From: JAGTVG01 sp963699805
Lineage (GTDB): Bacteria; Bacteroidota; Bacteroidia; Cytophagales; Cyclobacteriaceae
Assembly (NCBI GenBank): GCA_963699805.1
Contig: CAVOVH010000002.1
Coordinates: forward strand, 1 to 64,000
Reading direction: 5' to 3'
DNA: 64,000 nt
This document shows, one piece after another, positions 26,389-35,780 of the stretch. Position 1 is the first letter of the stretch, and every line of letters starts with the position of its first letter. The translations under genes and the position numbers were made by a program. The notes under the pieces were generated by a model, which saw only the letters and a program-made list of their open reading frames with translations, ran no database searches and was not told the origin of the DNA.

Positions 26389-28599
26389 TCATAAATCCAG
26401 TTCCCCCCTTTCTTCCATCTCCCGGATCTGGCCCCGGATCACTGCTTTTTCATCCTGCGCACGTTGAAGAATGCCTTTAAATTCAGGATCGTCACGCAAG
26501 GATTCAAAAGCCGGACTAATTTTGAGGAAATCATGAAATCCCAATTTTAATCCGAGATCTACCGATTCAGAAAGGTATTTTAATGCTTTTTCTTTATCAT
26601 CCAGTAAAGCATAAGTGGATGAAAGGTTAAAATATAATAACCAGTATTGACTTTTAGCCAGTTGTTTCTCAAGGGATTTCCGGGTGTTTGTCAAGACGGT
26701 TAAAGCCTTTTGATCAAGGCCTGTTCCCTTGTACAAACATCCAAGCCATACGCTATCCATCCGATTGGGCGTACCTCCATCACTTATAAATTGATGATAA
26801 AATTGTTCAGCCTTATCATACTCTTTGAGAGTGACATACGTATAAAAATTTATTTTATTACATACCCACCAGCATTCGTGTTGTTTACAGAGGAGGTCCA
26901 GAAGATTCAATACCTCATCGATCTTTGATTGAAATAACACTACCGTCAAATAAAAACTGGCACCTGTACAATTACTTTCACCTTCCTGGTCGAGCATCTT
27001 CTGATAATAATTTTCGCTTCTTTCGTAATCGCCGATATGAGAAAAAATCATCCCGAGCATCTGACACTCCGAACCTCCTTGTTCTCCATTCATATCAAAT
27101 CCTTTCTGAAGATAAAGCAATCCTTTCCTGTAATCATTTTTTAGCTCGCAATAGACCGCACCAATTAAAAATTCATACCATTTCCCCCGTTCCATTTGTT
27201 CACTTCCATAATAGTCTATTGCAGTCTTATAATTTTCTATGGCAAGGTCCGAAGCACCGGTATATCTGTAATATTCACCTTTTACCCCATATCCCCAGGC
27301 AAACTCCGGATCAATATCCAATACCCTGTTTGCATAAGCAAATGCAGAATCAAAACGGCCTTCCAAAATAAAAATATCTCCTTTCTGCGCAATGGCCCAT
27401 TTATAGAATGGATCAATCTCCAGCGCCTTATCCAGTAATTCATGCGATTTTTTTAAATGTTCAAAGTCATGGGTATTCAAATAAAGCTGACTTTCATAAC
27501 TTGCCCTCCGGTAGTAATCATAAGCTTCTATATTACTTGTAGGTAACTTTTTGATTCTTTGTTCTTCTTCGGGTGTGATGGCTGCATCCAGGGAGGAGGC
27601 GATCCGCTTGGCCACCTCACTCTGAAAGTCAAAAATCTCGTCGGTATATTTCCCGTCATAGATCTCTGACCAGAGATGGTTTCCACTATTTGTTTCGATT
27701 AACTGGGCTGTGATGCGCAAATCATCCCCGTATTTTCTGACACTTCCTTCCACCAGAAAAGCCACACCCAGTTCCTTTCCGATGGCTTCGATGTCCCTGG
27801 TGGGATTCCGGTATTGTTCCACGGAGGTCCTGGATTTTACCTGGAGATCGCCTATCTTCTGCAGATGGTTCAGGATCTCTTCCATCATCCCGTTGCAGAA
27901 ATATTCATTGTCTTTTTCAGGACTGTCGTCATGAAAGGGCAGGACGGCAATGGTTTTATCTACCGTTATTTCTTTTTTGTGGTAAAAATTAAACCAGATC
28001 AAAAGACTCAAGATCAGTAGGACCCCCATTCCTACCAGATAATAATTACGTTTTTTGTTACCTGGCGATCCGGATAGGTCCTCTTTTAGATTTTTACCTT
28101 CAGTCTCATCTTTATAATGGACCTGATATATTTTGATCGGTTCGTCGACATTCTTTAATACACGCTCCTGGATGAATTCCACTTCGATATCCGGTTTGTT
28201 CTTTACGTCCCGGTAAACGGATCCCGAGATGGAGATAGCGCCAGGTGCGCTCATTTCCTGCAAGCGGGAAGCAATGTTTACCCCATCTCCCAAAACATCC
28301 GCCCCTTCAAACACCATTTCCCCTTCATGAATACCAATCTTAAGCGGGATTTTCTGTTGTCTGGCTCCTTGTTGGAGTTCCTGGGCACAACGTACCGCAT
28401 CGGACGCCAGCTGGAAGCTGATCAGCATGCCATCTCCCATTTCCTTAACGAGTTCTCCATGGAATTTTTTGATCAGTCTCCTGTGCAATTCCCTGCTCCT
28501 TCGCAATATTTCAAACGCACGATCCTCATCCGATCCCATCAGAGCGGTATATCCGACGATGTCGGTGAACATAATGGCTGCATGGCGGCGTTGCTTCAT
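26389..28599 (-). CDS. Membrane class III adenylate cyclase with TolB-like and TPR domains
   Basis: 736 residues. Cyclase domain about 1-165: MFTDIVGYTALMG, LVKEMGDGMLISF, DVLGDGVNIASRLQ (both metal Asp, Lys, purine Asp, Asn and Arg present). One transmembrane helix near 187-208 (YYLVGMGVLLILSLLIWF), then a TolB/FlgO-like domain (TIAVLPFHDDSPEKDNEYF) and TPRs to the end, closing with EMEERGELDL. The likely topology puts cyclase in the cytoplasm and sensor repeats in the periplasm. It starts 2 bp after the stop of the next cyclase gene, so both share a transcript. The same tail occurs in the truncated gene at 34069. Confidence 0.9.
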   Translation of the reverse strand: MKQRRHAAIMFTDIVGYTALMGSDEDRAFEILRRSRELHRRLIKKFHGELVKEMGDGMLISFQLASDAVRCAQELQQGARQQKIPLKIGIHEGEMVFEGADVLGDGVNIASRLQEMSAPGAISISGSVYRDVKNKPDIEVEFIQERVLKNVDEPIKIYQVHYKDETEGKNLKEDLSGSPGNKKRNYYLVGMGVLLILSLLIWFNFYHKKEITVDKTIAVLPFHDDSPEKDNEYFCNGMMEEILNHLQKIGDLQVKSRTSVEQYRNPTRDIEAIGKELGVAFLVEGSVRKYGDDLRITAQLIETNSGNHLWSEIYDGKYTDEIFDFQSEVAKRIASSLDAAITPEEEQRIKKLPTSNIEAYDYYRRASYESQLYLNTHDFEHLKKSHELLDKALEIDPFYKWAIAQKGDIFILEGRFDSAFAYANRVLDIDPEFAWGYGVKGEYYRYTGASDLAIENYKTAIDYYGSEQMERGKWYEFLIGAVYCELKNDYRKGLLYLQKGFDMNGEQGGSECQMLGMIFSHIGDYERSENYYQKMLDQEGESNCTGASFYLTVVLFQSKIDEVLNLLDLLCKQHECWWVCNKINFYTYVTLKEYDKAEQFYHQFISDGGTPNRMDSVWLGCLYKGTGLDQKALTVLTNTRKSLEKQLAKSQYWLLYFNLSSTYALLDDKEKALKYLSESVDLGLKLGFHDFLKISPAFESLRDDPEFKGILQRAQDEKAVIRGQIREMEERGELDL

Positions 28600-28601
28600 G
28601 G

Positions 28602-30890
28602 CTACATCATACTTCTTCGATTGGAAAGGGCCTTTTCAACGGTCTGGATATGCAGATAACCGTCGTCCAGATAGGAGGATGGTTTCAGAGGCCAGGCGTC
28701 TTTAAGAACTTTTATGGCTTCCTCATATTTTCCCTGCTTGTATAAACCCCATCCTTTGGTATCGAGAAAATGCCAGTCGGCCGGATTGAGTTCCAATGCC
28801 TTCTCATTAAGTTTTATCCCTTCATCCAGATTCCGGTCATGATTGATCAGGAAATAGGCCAGTTCATTCATTTTTGTCGGATTCCCGGGATCCAATGCCA
28901 GGGCCTTCCGGAAATTGAGTTCAGCACTGTCCGGAATTGCTGCTTTTTCAAAGATTTTTGCCAATTCAGAAATGATAACTTGTTCCGGTATGGCATTTTC
29001 TATTGCCTTTTTATAGGATTCACTTAAATATTCATGGGCCTTATTAAAATTGCCCTGAGAAAGCGCACAAATGGCCTGAAAACGCGGTATCACAGGATGG
29101 CCGGGATACAAGCTTAATCCCATTTCATAGACCTCTTCTTCTCTTTTATGATCATTAATCTGATGGTATGCGTCTCCCAGCCAGTAATAGATCCACCAGT
29201 TTGGATCCTTGATTCCCCAACTTCCATAAATTTTGAGCATTTTTTCCCAACAATTAATCGCATCTCTATATTGTTTTAATTTTTGATGTGCTCTACCATA
29301 AAGGAACCAGTAGGTCGGATCCATTTCATCCATCTCCAGGATCTGGCTAATATATTTTATTTCATCATCTGGAGTTCCATAATAATAGGCATTGAGATGA
29401 TCTAACCTCAGTTGTTCCTTTACCGGTAATTCATGTTTTTTTTCATTCGCAATGTTAAGATATCTCTTCCCCAGATCATCATTTTCTAAAACCCCATACG
29501 TAAATATCAGGCCAATATAAGCATTGATAAAATCTGGATCTACTTCGATAGCTTTTATATACCAGTCTGCCGCGGCTGCAAGATTGACCTGAGAAAATGC
29601 CTCATGTCCGAAAATATAATACTTAAAAGCCTCGGAGGAATTGGTAAATATAGAGCTGCGCATTATATCCGGGGATTTATAATTTTCAGTGAGCTTCTTA
29701 ATTTCCAGATAATTTTTTATCGAAGTAGCCAATGAATCGGTCATGTTGAAAATATCATCTTCCATATTCCCGTCCATTTCGTAGGTTTTAAATATATCCT
29801 CTGTTTCGGTATTCACCAGTTGGGCTGTGATCCGGATTTTATTGCCCGCTTTCAGAATACTGCCCAGAATAAAGGTTTTGGTTTCAAGTTGTGAAGCAAT
29901 TTCACTGGCCAGGGCAGGAGTGATCGAAGCCTTTGCTACCTCTTTTTTACTTTCAAGGGCAAGATACATCGTGTGATTCTGCCTAACGTTTAATTCCCTC
30001 GAGTTGGATAGTTCCGTAATCAGAATATTCTGAATCCCCACCTGCCACCAGTTGTAAAGGGTATCACCAGATAAATTCTTAAAAGGCATTACCGCAATCG
30101 AGATCTTACCATCTGTATCTTTAATTGCTTCAAACTTATCTTTTTTGAGTACCGTTAGATAAGCCACTATCACCACTACAAATCCCGCTATCACAATCAA
30201 CATACCCTTTGTTTTGCGCTTTATTCTGGTTGGATCAGAAGGAGAGCTTTGTTCTGTTGAAACTTCCGGGGATTTTACTTTTCCTTTATTTGAAGGATCT
30301 CCATCAACAACCTGGGTGGCATTGTCTGACCGTGACTGATCCAGACTATTTACAAAATCCTTTGTGGATTTTTCACGCACAAGTGATTTTTCGAAAATTA
30401 TCTCATATACTTTGATCGGTTGATCTACATTTTTAAAAGTGGTTTCTTTTACAAATTCAGCCTTAATATCAGGTTTGTTCCGTACGTTATTATAAACGGC
30501 CCCTGAAATGGAGATATGGCCCGGACCGGTATCTTCCTGAAGCCGGGAAGCAATGTTCACGCCGTCGCCAAGCACATCTCCTTCTTCAAAAACCACCTCA
30601 CCCTCATGGATGCCGATACGGAGTTTTATATTTTCTTTTTTACAAATTGCCTGGATCTCTCCTGCGCATCTTACCGCATCTGATGAAGAATTGAAACTGG
30701 CAAGTATGCCGTCTCCCATTTCCTTCAGCCATTCACCGCCGTATTTCTCGATTATGGGTCGCTGGATCTCCCTGTTTTTTCGAAGGAGCTGAAAGGCCCG
30801 GTTCTCGTCCTTTCCCATCAGGGCGGTGTATCCCACGAGGTCTGTGAACATGATCGCAGCTAAGCGGCGTTGTTTCATGGTTTTCTGCAT
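28602..30890 (-). CDS. Membrane class III adenylate cyclase with TPR domains
   Basis: 762 residues. Cyclase domain about 5-170 with MFTDLVGYTALMG, WLKEMGDGILASF, DVLGDGVNIASRLQ; catalytic residues complete. A low-complexity linker is followed by a transmembrane helix near 230-252 (GMLIVIAGFVVVIVAYLTVL), a TolB-like domain (ISIAVMPFKNLSGDTLYNWW) and about ten TPRs (ALDPGNPTKMNELAYFLINH). First gene of a two-cyclase operon. The first ATG (MQKTMKQRR) or the second (MKQRR) may be used. Confidence 0.9.
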   Translation of the reverse strand: MQKTMKQRRLAAIMFTDLVGYTALMGKDENRAFQLLRKNREIQRPIIEKYGGEWLKEMGDGILASFNSSSDAVRCAGEIQAICKKENIKLRIGIHEGEVVFEEGDVLGDGVNIASRLQEDTGPGHISISGAVYNNVRNKPDIKAEFVKETTFKNVDQPIKVYEIIFEKSLVREKSTKDFVNSLDQSRSDNATQVVDGDPSNKGKVKSPEVSTEQSSPSDPTRIKRKTKGMLIVIAGFVVVIVAYLTVLKKDKFEAIKDTDGKISIAVMPFKNLSGDTLYNWWQVGIQNILITELSNSRELNVRQNHTMYLALESKKEVAKASITPALASEIASQLETKTFILGSILKAGNKIRITAQLVNTETEDIFKTYEMDGNMEDDIFNMTDSLATSIKNYLEIKKLTENYKSPDIMRSSIFTNSSEAFKYYIFGHEAFSQVNLAAAADWYIKAIEVDPDFINAYIGLIFTYGVLENDDLGKRYLNIANEKKHELPVKEQLRLDHLNAYYYGTPDDEIKYISQILEMDEMDPTYWFLYGRAHQKLKQYRDAINCWEKMLKIYGSWGIKDPNWWIYYWLGDAYHQINDHKREEEVYEMGLSLYPGHPVIPRFQAICALSQGNFNKAHEYLSESYKKAIENAIPEQVIISELAKIFEKAAIPDSAELNFRKALALDPGNPTKMNELAYFLINHDRNLDEGIKLNEKALELNPADWHFLDTKGWGLYKQGKYEEAIKVLKDAWPLKPSSYLDDGYLHIQTVEKALSNRRSMM

Positions 30891-30981
30891 TTCAAAAAAT
30901 CAATCGCTCGTTAACCTACCTGCCGTTCAATTTACAAAATATTGGCAAAGTTAAGAAACGGGGGACTTATTATATCGGTTC

Positions 30982-31926
30982 TTATTTTTTCATTCCGTAT
31001 GCTAAAACAATATCACTCGTTATTGACTTTATCCCTCTAGATTGAAAATATTCCCGGTTTTTTTTTGCTTCTTTCTCTCTCAGTTTTTCTGGTAATCTAT
31101 CAAACCACCATAGGGAAGTTGTGGAGGCGAAAAAATCAAAAGAATCAGCACCATTTTTGAATTCGTCAACCCATGTTAACCGTTCTGTTTTTACGTTTTT
31201 CAGGTTTGCTTTCCCAAGAAGATGCCGTATTTCATTTTCTCCTCTTGGCCAGAACTCAAAACGATGAGCCAGGAAGTAACGTAAGTTGATTATTTTCAAA
31301 CTGGCCTCTATCGCTTCCAGATAATGAGCTGAGCTATGCGCAGAAATCGCCAGGGTGCCACCAGATCGAAGCACTCTTGCAAGTTCTGAAATAGTTGCTT
31401 GTTGATCTGGTATCATTCCTAAAACCATATTTAACAAAACAATGTCAAAACTGTTGTCTTCAAAAGGTAAATGATCAGCATCTGCCTCATGGAATTCAAT
31501 TACCGCATCTCGATGTCCTTTTGAGTTGATTTTAGCCTCACATTTTTCCAGCATTAATTTTGATAGATCGACGCAGGCTAATTTTGCGGGACCTTTCTCC
31601 AGTACGATCAATGAGAGGATTCCAGTTCCACATCCCACATCGATAATTTCCTTATCCCTGCAGTCAACACATTCGATGAGTTTATTCGAAATCTTCAGAT
31701 AATGAGAGGATCCCAGTTCATCGTAGTGATGTATATAATCAGAATATTTTCCATCATATCCATTTTTCATTCTTTGTTTCATCGCGGCAGTGCTTCGCAT
31801 ATTTCCTGATATCCAGGCAATAAGACTGCCCATATTCAGTAATATTTTCAATGGCATTGAAATCTTTCCTGTCCAGAAAAGAGTTGGTATTTTTATCTTA
31901 TTCCGGGTATTTTTTTTAAACCACAT
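30982..31926 (-). CDS. SAM-dependent methyltransferase
   Basis: 314 residues, class I fold. Motif I IIDVGCGTGILSL is at about residue 90-105, acidic loop end ACVDLSKLMLEKCE, post-II DADHLPFEDNSFDIVLLNMV, and a Methyltransf_11 type core. A basic N-terminal 60 residues with a weak hydrophobic stretch precedes the core. Substrate unknown; small-molecule (ubiquinone/menaquinone-like) methylases are the nearest class. The start could be later (for example MRSTAAMKQRMKNGY). Monocistronic. Confidence 0.8.
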   Translation of the reverse strand: MWFKKNTRNKIKIPTLFWTGKISMPLKILLNMGSLIAWISGNMRSTAAMKQRMKNGYDGKYSDYIHHYDELGSSHYLKISNKLIECVDCRDKEIIDVGCGTGILSLIVLEKGPAKLACVDLSKLMLEKCEAKINSKGHRDAVIEFHEADADHLPFEDNSFDIVLLNMVLGMIPDQQATISELARVLRSGGTLAISAHSSAHYLEAIEASLKIINLRYFLAHRFEFWPRGENEIRHLLGKANLKNVKTERLTWVDEFKNGADSFDFFASTTSLWWFDRLPEKLREKEAKKNREYFQSRGIKSITSDIVLAYGMKK

Positions 31927-32190
31927 ATTAGATTCAGTGTTTCATTTTTTGGATTTCTATTCAAATGTATTATTACCACAAGTTCTGATTTTAAAAAGTT
32001 CCCCTTACCTTAAAAAACAGTTTCGGTTATCTGAAAATATCCAATCATAGGGGCAATTAATAAACCAGGTGATATGTTTTTGCTCCTTTTGAATTTTCCT
32101 CCCTTTTCTTCATGCTGAATAGTTGAAGTTCTGCATGGAATCAACTAATTTGATTGATCAATCAATTTCGAACAATAAATAAGTATAAAA

Positions 32191-33547
32191 ATGGAATCAA
32201 TAGACCGACGTGGATTTATTAAAAAGTCCGTGGCAGCTTCGGTAGGCCTGGCAGCCGGAGCCCCCGCCTATATTAAAGGTTATGCAAAGAACAAGCCGAA
32301 TGAGGTGATCAATGTGGCCGTGGCGGGGATCCGGAGCCGTGGAGGATATTATTATGGTGGCTCGGGACACACTGCCAATTTCACCAAGATCGACAATTCG
32401 CGGGTAACCGCAATTTGCGATGTGGATGAGAACCTTTTTCCCCAGGCCATCGCCGATATCGAAAAGCTGGGCGGTGCCAAGCCCAAAACCGTGGTGGATT
32501 TTCGTGAGTTGCTCGACGACAAGGAGATCGATGCGATATCCATTGCCACGCCGGATATATGGCATGCCCTTCAGACCGTATGGGCCTGCCAGGCAGGGAA
32601 GGATGTGTACATAGAAAAGCCCATTTCCTATACCATCGATGAAGGAAGGAAAATGGTCCAGGCGGCCAGGAAGTACAACCGGATCGTGCAGGCCGGGACG
32701 CAATACCGCAGCAACCGGCTCGTGCAACAGGCCGTACAGGCCGTTCACGACGGGATCATTGGGGAGGTCTACATGGGGCGCGGGGTGATTTTCGGACATC
32801 GTCCCAGCATTGGAAGGATTGCCGACAGCCCGGTCCCAGCAGGTGTTCACTGGGATCTGTACCGGGGACCGGCTCCCATGATCCCTTTTAATGAGAACCA
32901 TTTTCATTATAACTGGCACTGGTACTGGGATACCAGCACTTCCGAATTCGGCAACAATGGGGTTCATATGATGGATATTGTCCGCTGGGCCATGAAGAAG
33001 GATGAATATCCCTCGAAAATCAGTTGCAGCGGTGGATTTTTATGTCTGGGATTCGGACCAGGAAATCCCCAATCTCCAGATCGGGACCCTGGAGTTCGAT
33101 GACGGGAAGATCATGGAAGTGGAAGTAAGAAGTCTGTTTACCAACCTGGAGGAAGGGAATACGACGGGGTGCTTCTTATACGGTTCAAAAGGATGGATGC
33201 ATATAACCGGGGACGCATACGAGGTGTACCTGGGAACGAAGAATGAGCCGGGACCCGCCGTGAAGAAGAGTGAACTGGCGCCGACCGACCTTGAAAAGGC
33301 GGAGATCGAGTCCCATTTTGTCAATTTCCTCGATTGCATGAGAAGCCGCCGTCGGGAGGACCTGCAGGCGGATATTGCGACCGGCCATATGTCAACTGCC
33401 ATGATGCACCTGGGGAATATTGCCTACCGGACCGGCCGGAAGCTGGTCTTTGATGGGGGCACTGAAAAATTTGTTAATGACAAGGAGGCAAATGCTTATC
33501 TGACCCGGGAATTCCGGAAGCCTTATGTGATGCCGGAGGATATTTAA
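32191..33547 (+). CDS. Gfo/Idh/MocA oxidoreductase, Tat-exported (one frameshift)
   Basis: About 452 residues when repaired. Tat signal (MESIDRRGFIKKSVAASVGL) ends near residue 32, then NAD(P) fold (VINVAVAGIRSRGG, AICDVDE, ISIATPDIWHALQ, IEKPISYTIDEGRKMVQAAR) and the substrate part (YNWHWYWDTSTSEFGNNGVHMMDIVRWA, including the conserved H of the family). The frame changes within a T5 run (33036-33040). One T fewer joins GGF to YVWDSDQEIPNLQIG. This homopolymer lesion may be a read error. Family members act on sugar derivatives, using a bound nicotinamide cofactor. Confidence 0.85.
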
Positions 33548-33754
33548 TGGGAGTTGGCACCTCATCTGACCAGAGGCGTGAGCTGGTGGGACGGAAAGTG
33601 GTCTGATGAATTTACGGTTCAATTGGTGAACTGTAATTGAAACCCAAGTATTACATGGGGTCCTCGGGGGAGAGACTTCATGGAGAAAAACAAAGATTTC
33701 TGTCCCGTAAGTAACTTTTTGACTGCCGGCAGGCATGTCCGTGCCAATATCAGC

Positions 33755-33788
33755 GAACTATGTCCCCCGCTGGCGGGGGACATAGTTC
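33755..33788. terminator. Perfect 16-bp hairpin (terminator/REP-like)
   Basis: Two 16-bp arms (GAACTATGTCCCCCGC and its complement) with a TG loop. It is preceded by a leader (CAGGCATGTCCGTGCCA) that recurs in similar form before the hairpin at 45331. Confidence 0.6.
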
Positions 33789-33872
33789 AAATTAAATGTA
33801 GAGAAAAATTAAAAAACATTTTCATTTAAATTTATTTAATCCAACCTTTTTGCCTTCTTGACGATAATCAGG

Positions 33873-33966
33873 ACTTCCAGCTTCCAGCTTCGAGCTTCGA
33901 GCTTCCAGCTTCCAGCTTCGCTTCAGCTTCGAGCTTCGAGCTTCCAGCTTCGAGCTTCCAGCTTTT
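33873..33966. repeat. 7-bp tandem repeat CTTCCAG/CTTCGAG
   Basis: Twelve or more units of CTTCSAG, with a slipped unit in the middle. Likely a variable-number locus. Confidence 0.75.
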
Positions 33967-34068
33967 GATTCTAATTATTAAATTAATGCCGAAGGATTAT
34001 ATCGTTGTACGGGAATTGTGAATTATTAATTCATAATTCATAATTCATCATTCCTCATTCTTCATTCC

Positions 34069-34690
34069 TCACAGATCAATCTCCCCCCGTTCCTCCATCT
34101 CAATGAATTTTGCTCGAATAGCATCTTTTTCTTCCTGTGCCCGTTTGACCAGGGCTTTGAATTTGGGATCGTCCCAAAGGCTTTTAAATACAGGGTCAGT
34201 GAGAAAAGCCTTTTCATTGCCCCAAAGTATACCGATATTTACTGCTGTGGAAAGGTCTTTTAAAGCCGCTTCCTTTTCTTCCTTAAAGATATGGATAATT
34301 CCAAGTTGAATGTAATGTTCAGATATGTAGAACATGGAAGATTTTGTATTCTTGGCTACAATTTCTTCAATCACGTTTTGGCATTTATTCATAATTGATA
34401 GAGCTTCCTCTTCCTTTCCAAGTCCATTATAAATAAATGCAAGCTTTACACTATCCCAGACGTTAGGGTTACCTCCAACTTCTACCCATTGATTATAACT
34501 TAGCTCAGCCTTTTCATATTCCCCATTTTTATCCAGGGTTTTTGGTTCATTGGCCTTTAATAAATGTGAAAAATATTGCCACCATTTACACACAATTTTG
34601 CACTCATCAGCATTACAAACTGAATCCAATTCATATTTTAATTCGTCATACTTACCTTGCGTCTTTAGAATCATTAAATAAAAGTCAATG
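34069..34690 (-). pseudogene. Truncated cyclase-TPR gene (3' part only)
   Basis: 201 residues from the first ATG: only the C-terminal TPRs and the tail RAQEEKDAIRAKFIEMEERG, closely similar to the end of the cyclase at 26389. Homology starts at about IDFYLMILKTQGKYDE, where the sequence switches to an ABC permease fragment on the other strand. The cyclase, membrane and TolB parts are missing. Confidence 0.75.
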
Positions 34691-34699
34691 ACTTCACAA

Positions 34700-35629
34700 T
34701 CTTTTATTCAGGATGTTTCCCGGTCGAGCCGGATCCCAACGGGCCGTCTGTTGGATTCCCAGGGAAGTGCACGCGTTCAGAAGGGGGATTCCACCGATGA
34801 ATCCGATGTGACCATCAAGAACATTCGATGTGATTTTGAATTTTTTAATACCTATTCGATTCCGCTGGTTGCCGGAAGGGATTTTTCAAAGGAGATCAAA
34901 TCGGATGATTCCCTGGCATTTATCCTGAACGAAACCGCCGTAAAAATGATGGGACTTTCCAACGAAGAGATCCTGGATCGTGAATTTGAATATGGCAGGG
35001 TAAAAGGCAACGTGATCGGTGTGGTGAAGGATTTTCACTTCGAATCACTCAAAGAACCGATCGTACCGGTTGTTTTCAAACCCTCCAATGATTATAACCG
35101 GCTTTCTGTGAAAATCAGGGGGAAAGATCTGTCCCAGGCATTGGCCTATATCGAAAAAACCTGGAATGCCTTTCTTCCTGAATATCCGTTTGAATATGAA
35201 TTTCTGAGTGAACGGTACAGGAATCTATATCTTTCAGAACAACGTCAGGGTCAACTGTTTACCATCTTTTCAGGATTGGCCATCCTGATTGCCTGTCTGG
35301 GATTATTCGGACTGGTGACGTTCAATACCCTCCAGCGATTTAAAGAAATTGGAATCCGTAAAGTGCTGGGAGCTTCCTTTTCCAATATACTTACCCTTTT
35401 ATCCAGGGAAATTTTAATATTGATCCTGGTAGCCAATCTGATCGCATGGCCTGTGACCTGGTATGTCATGAATCAATGGCTGGAAAATTTTGCATACAGG
35501 ATCCATATCCACCCTGGTCTTTTTGTTCTTTCAGGTATTTTAATCATGATCATTACCTTGGGGACCATCAGTTTTCAGACATTTAAAGCGGCCCTGGCCA
35601 ATCCCGTTGATTCAATCCGGAATGAATGA
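34700..35629 (+). pseudogene. Truncated FtsX/MacB-type ABC permease (3' part only)
   Basis: About 310 codons (nominal start at 34688, no convincing ribosome site). It corresponds to the C-terminal half of Bacteroidota permeases of about 800 residues: MacB_PCD domain (VSRSSRIPTGRLLDSQGS, VKGNVIGVVKDFHFESL) and the FtsX domain with three membrane helices (FSGLAILIACLGLFGLV, ILILILVANLIAWPVTW, ILIMIITLGTISF). The first half is absent. The gene faces away from the truncated cyclase, so one deletion could have removed both 5' parts. Confidence 0.75.
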
Positions 35630-35748
35630 CGGAATAGGAGGATGGTATGGATCTTTGATCCCACATGAGAGTGAAAAGGTTTTGCCCGCAAAATATGTAA
35701 AATATATTTTAATATTCGTAACTTACCTATAGATGTAGGCCATCATAT

Positions 35749-35770
35749 TTTTAAAAACCGGTTTTTAAAA
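35749..35770. promoter_or_regulatory. 22-bp perfect palindrome, possible operator
   Basis: TTTTAAAAACC followed by its exact complement GGTTTTTAAAA, ending 10 bp before the AraC-TPR gene. A likely binding site for a dimeric regulator, or alternatively a weak bidirectional terminator. Confidence 0.5.
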
Positions 35771-35780
35771 CATTCATAAA

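Larger units (their letters stand above)
33548..34068. other. Intergenic region with hairpin and tandem repeats
   Basis: Contains a perfect hairpin (33755-33788), a CTTCCAG/CTTCGAG tandem repeat (33873-33966) and an ATTCATAATTCATTC-type repeat just before 34069. No gene. Confidence 0.55.

Noticed and set aside
32197..32967. 256-codon minus-strand frame opposite the Gfo/Idh/MocA gene
   Set aside because: Runs antisense to a clear oxidoreductase domain; its length comes from GC-rich codons on the other strand.
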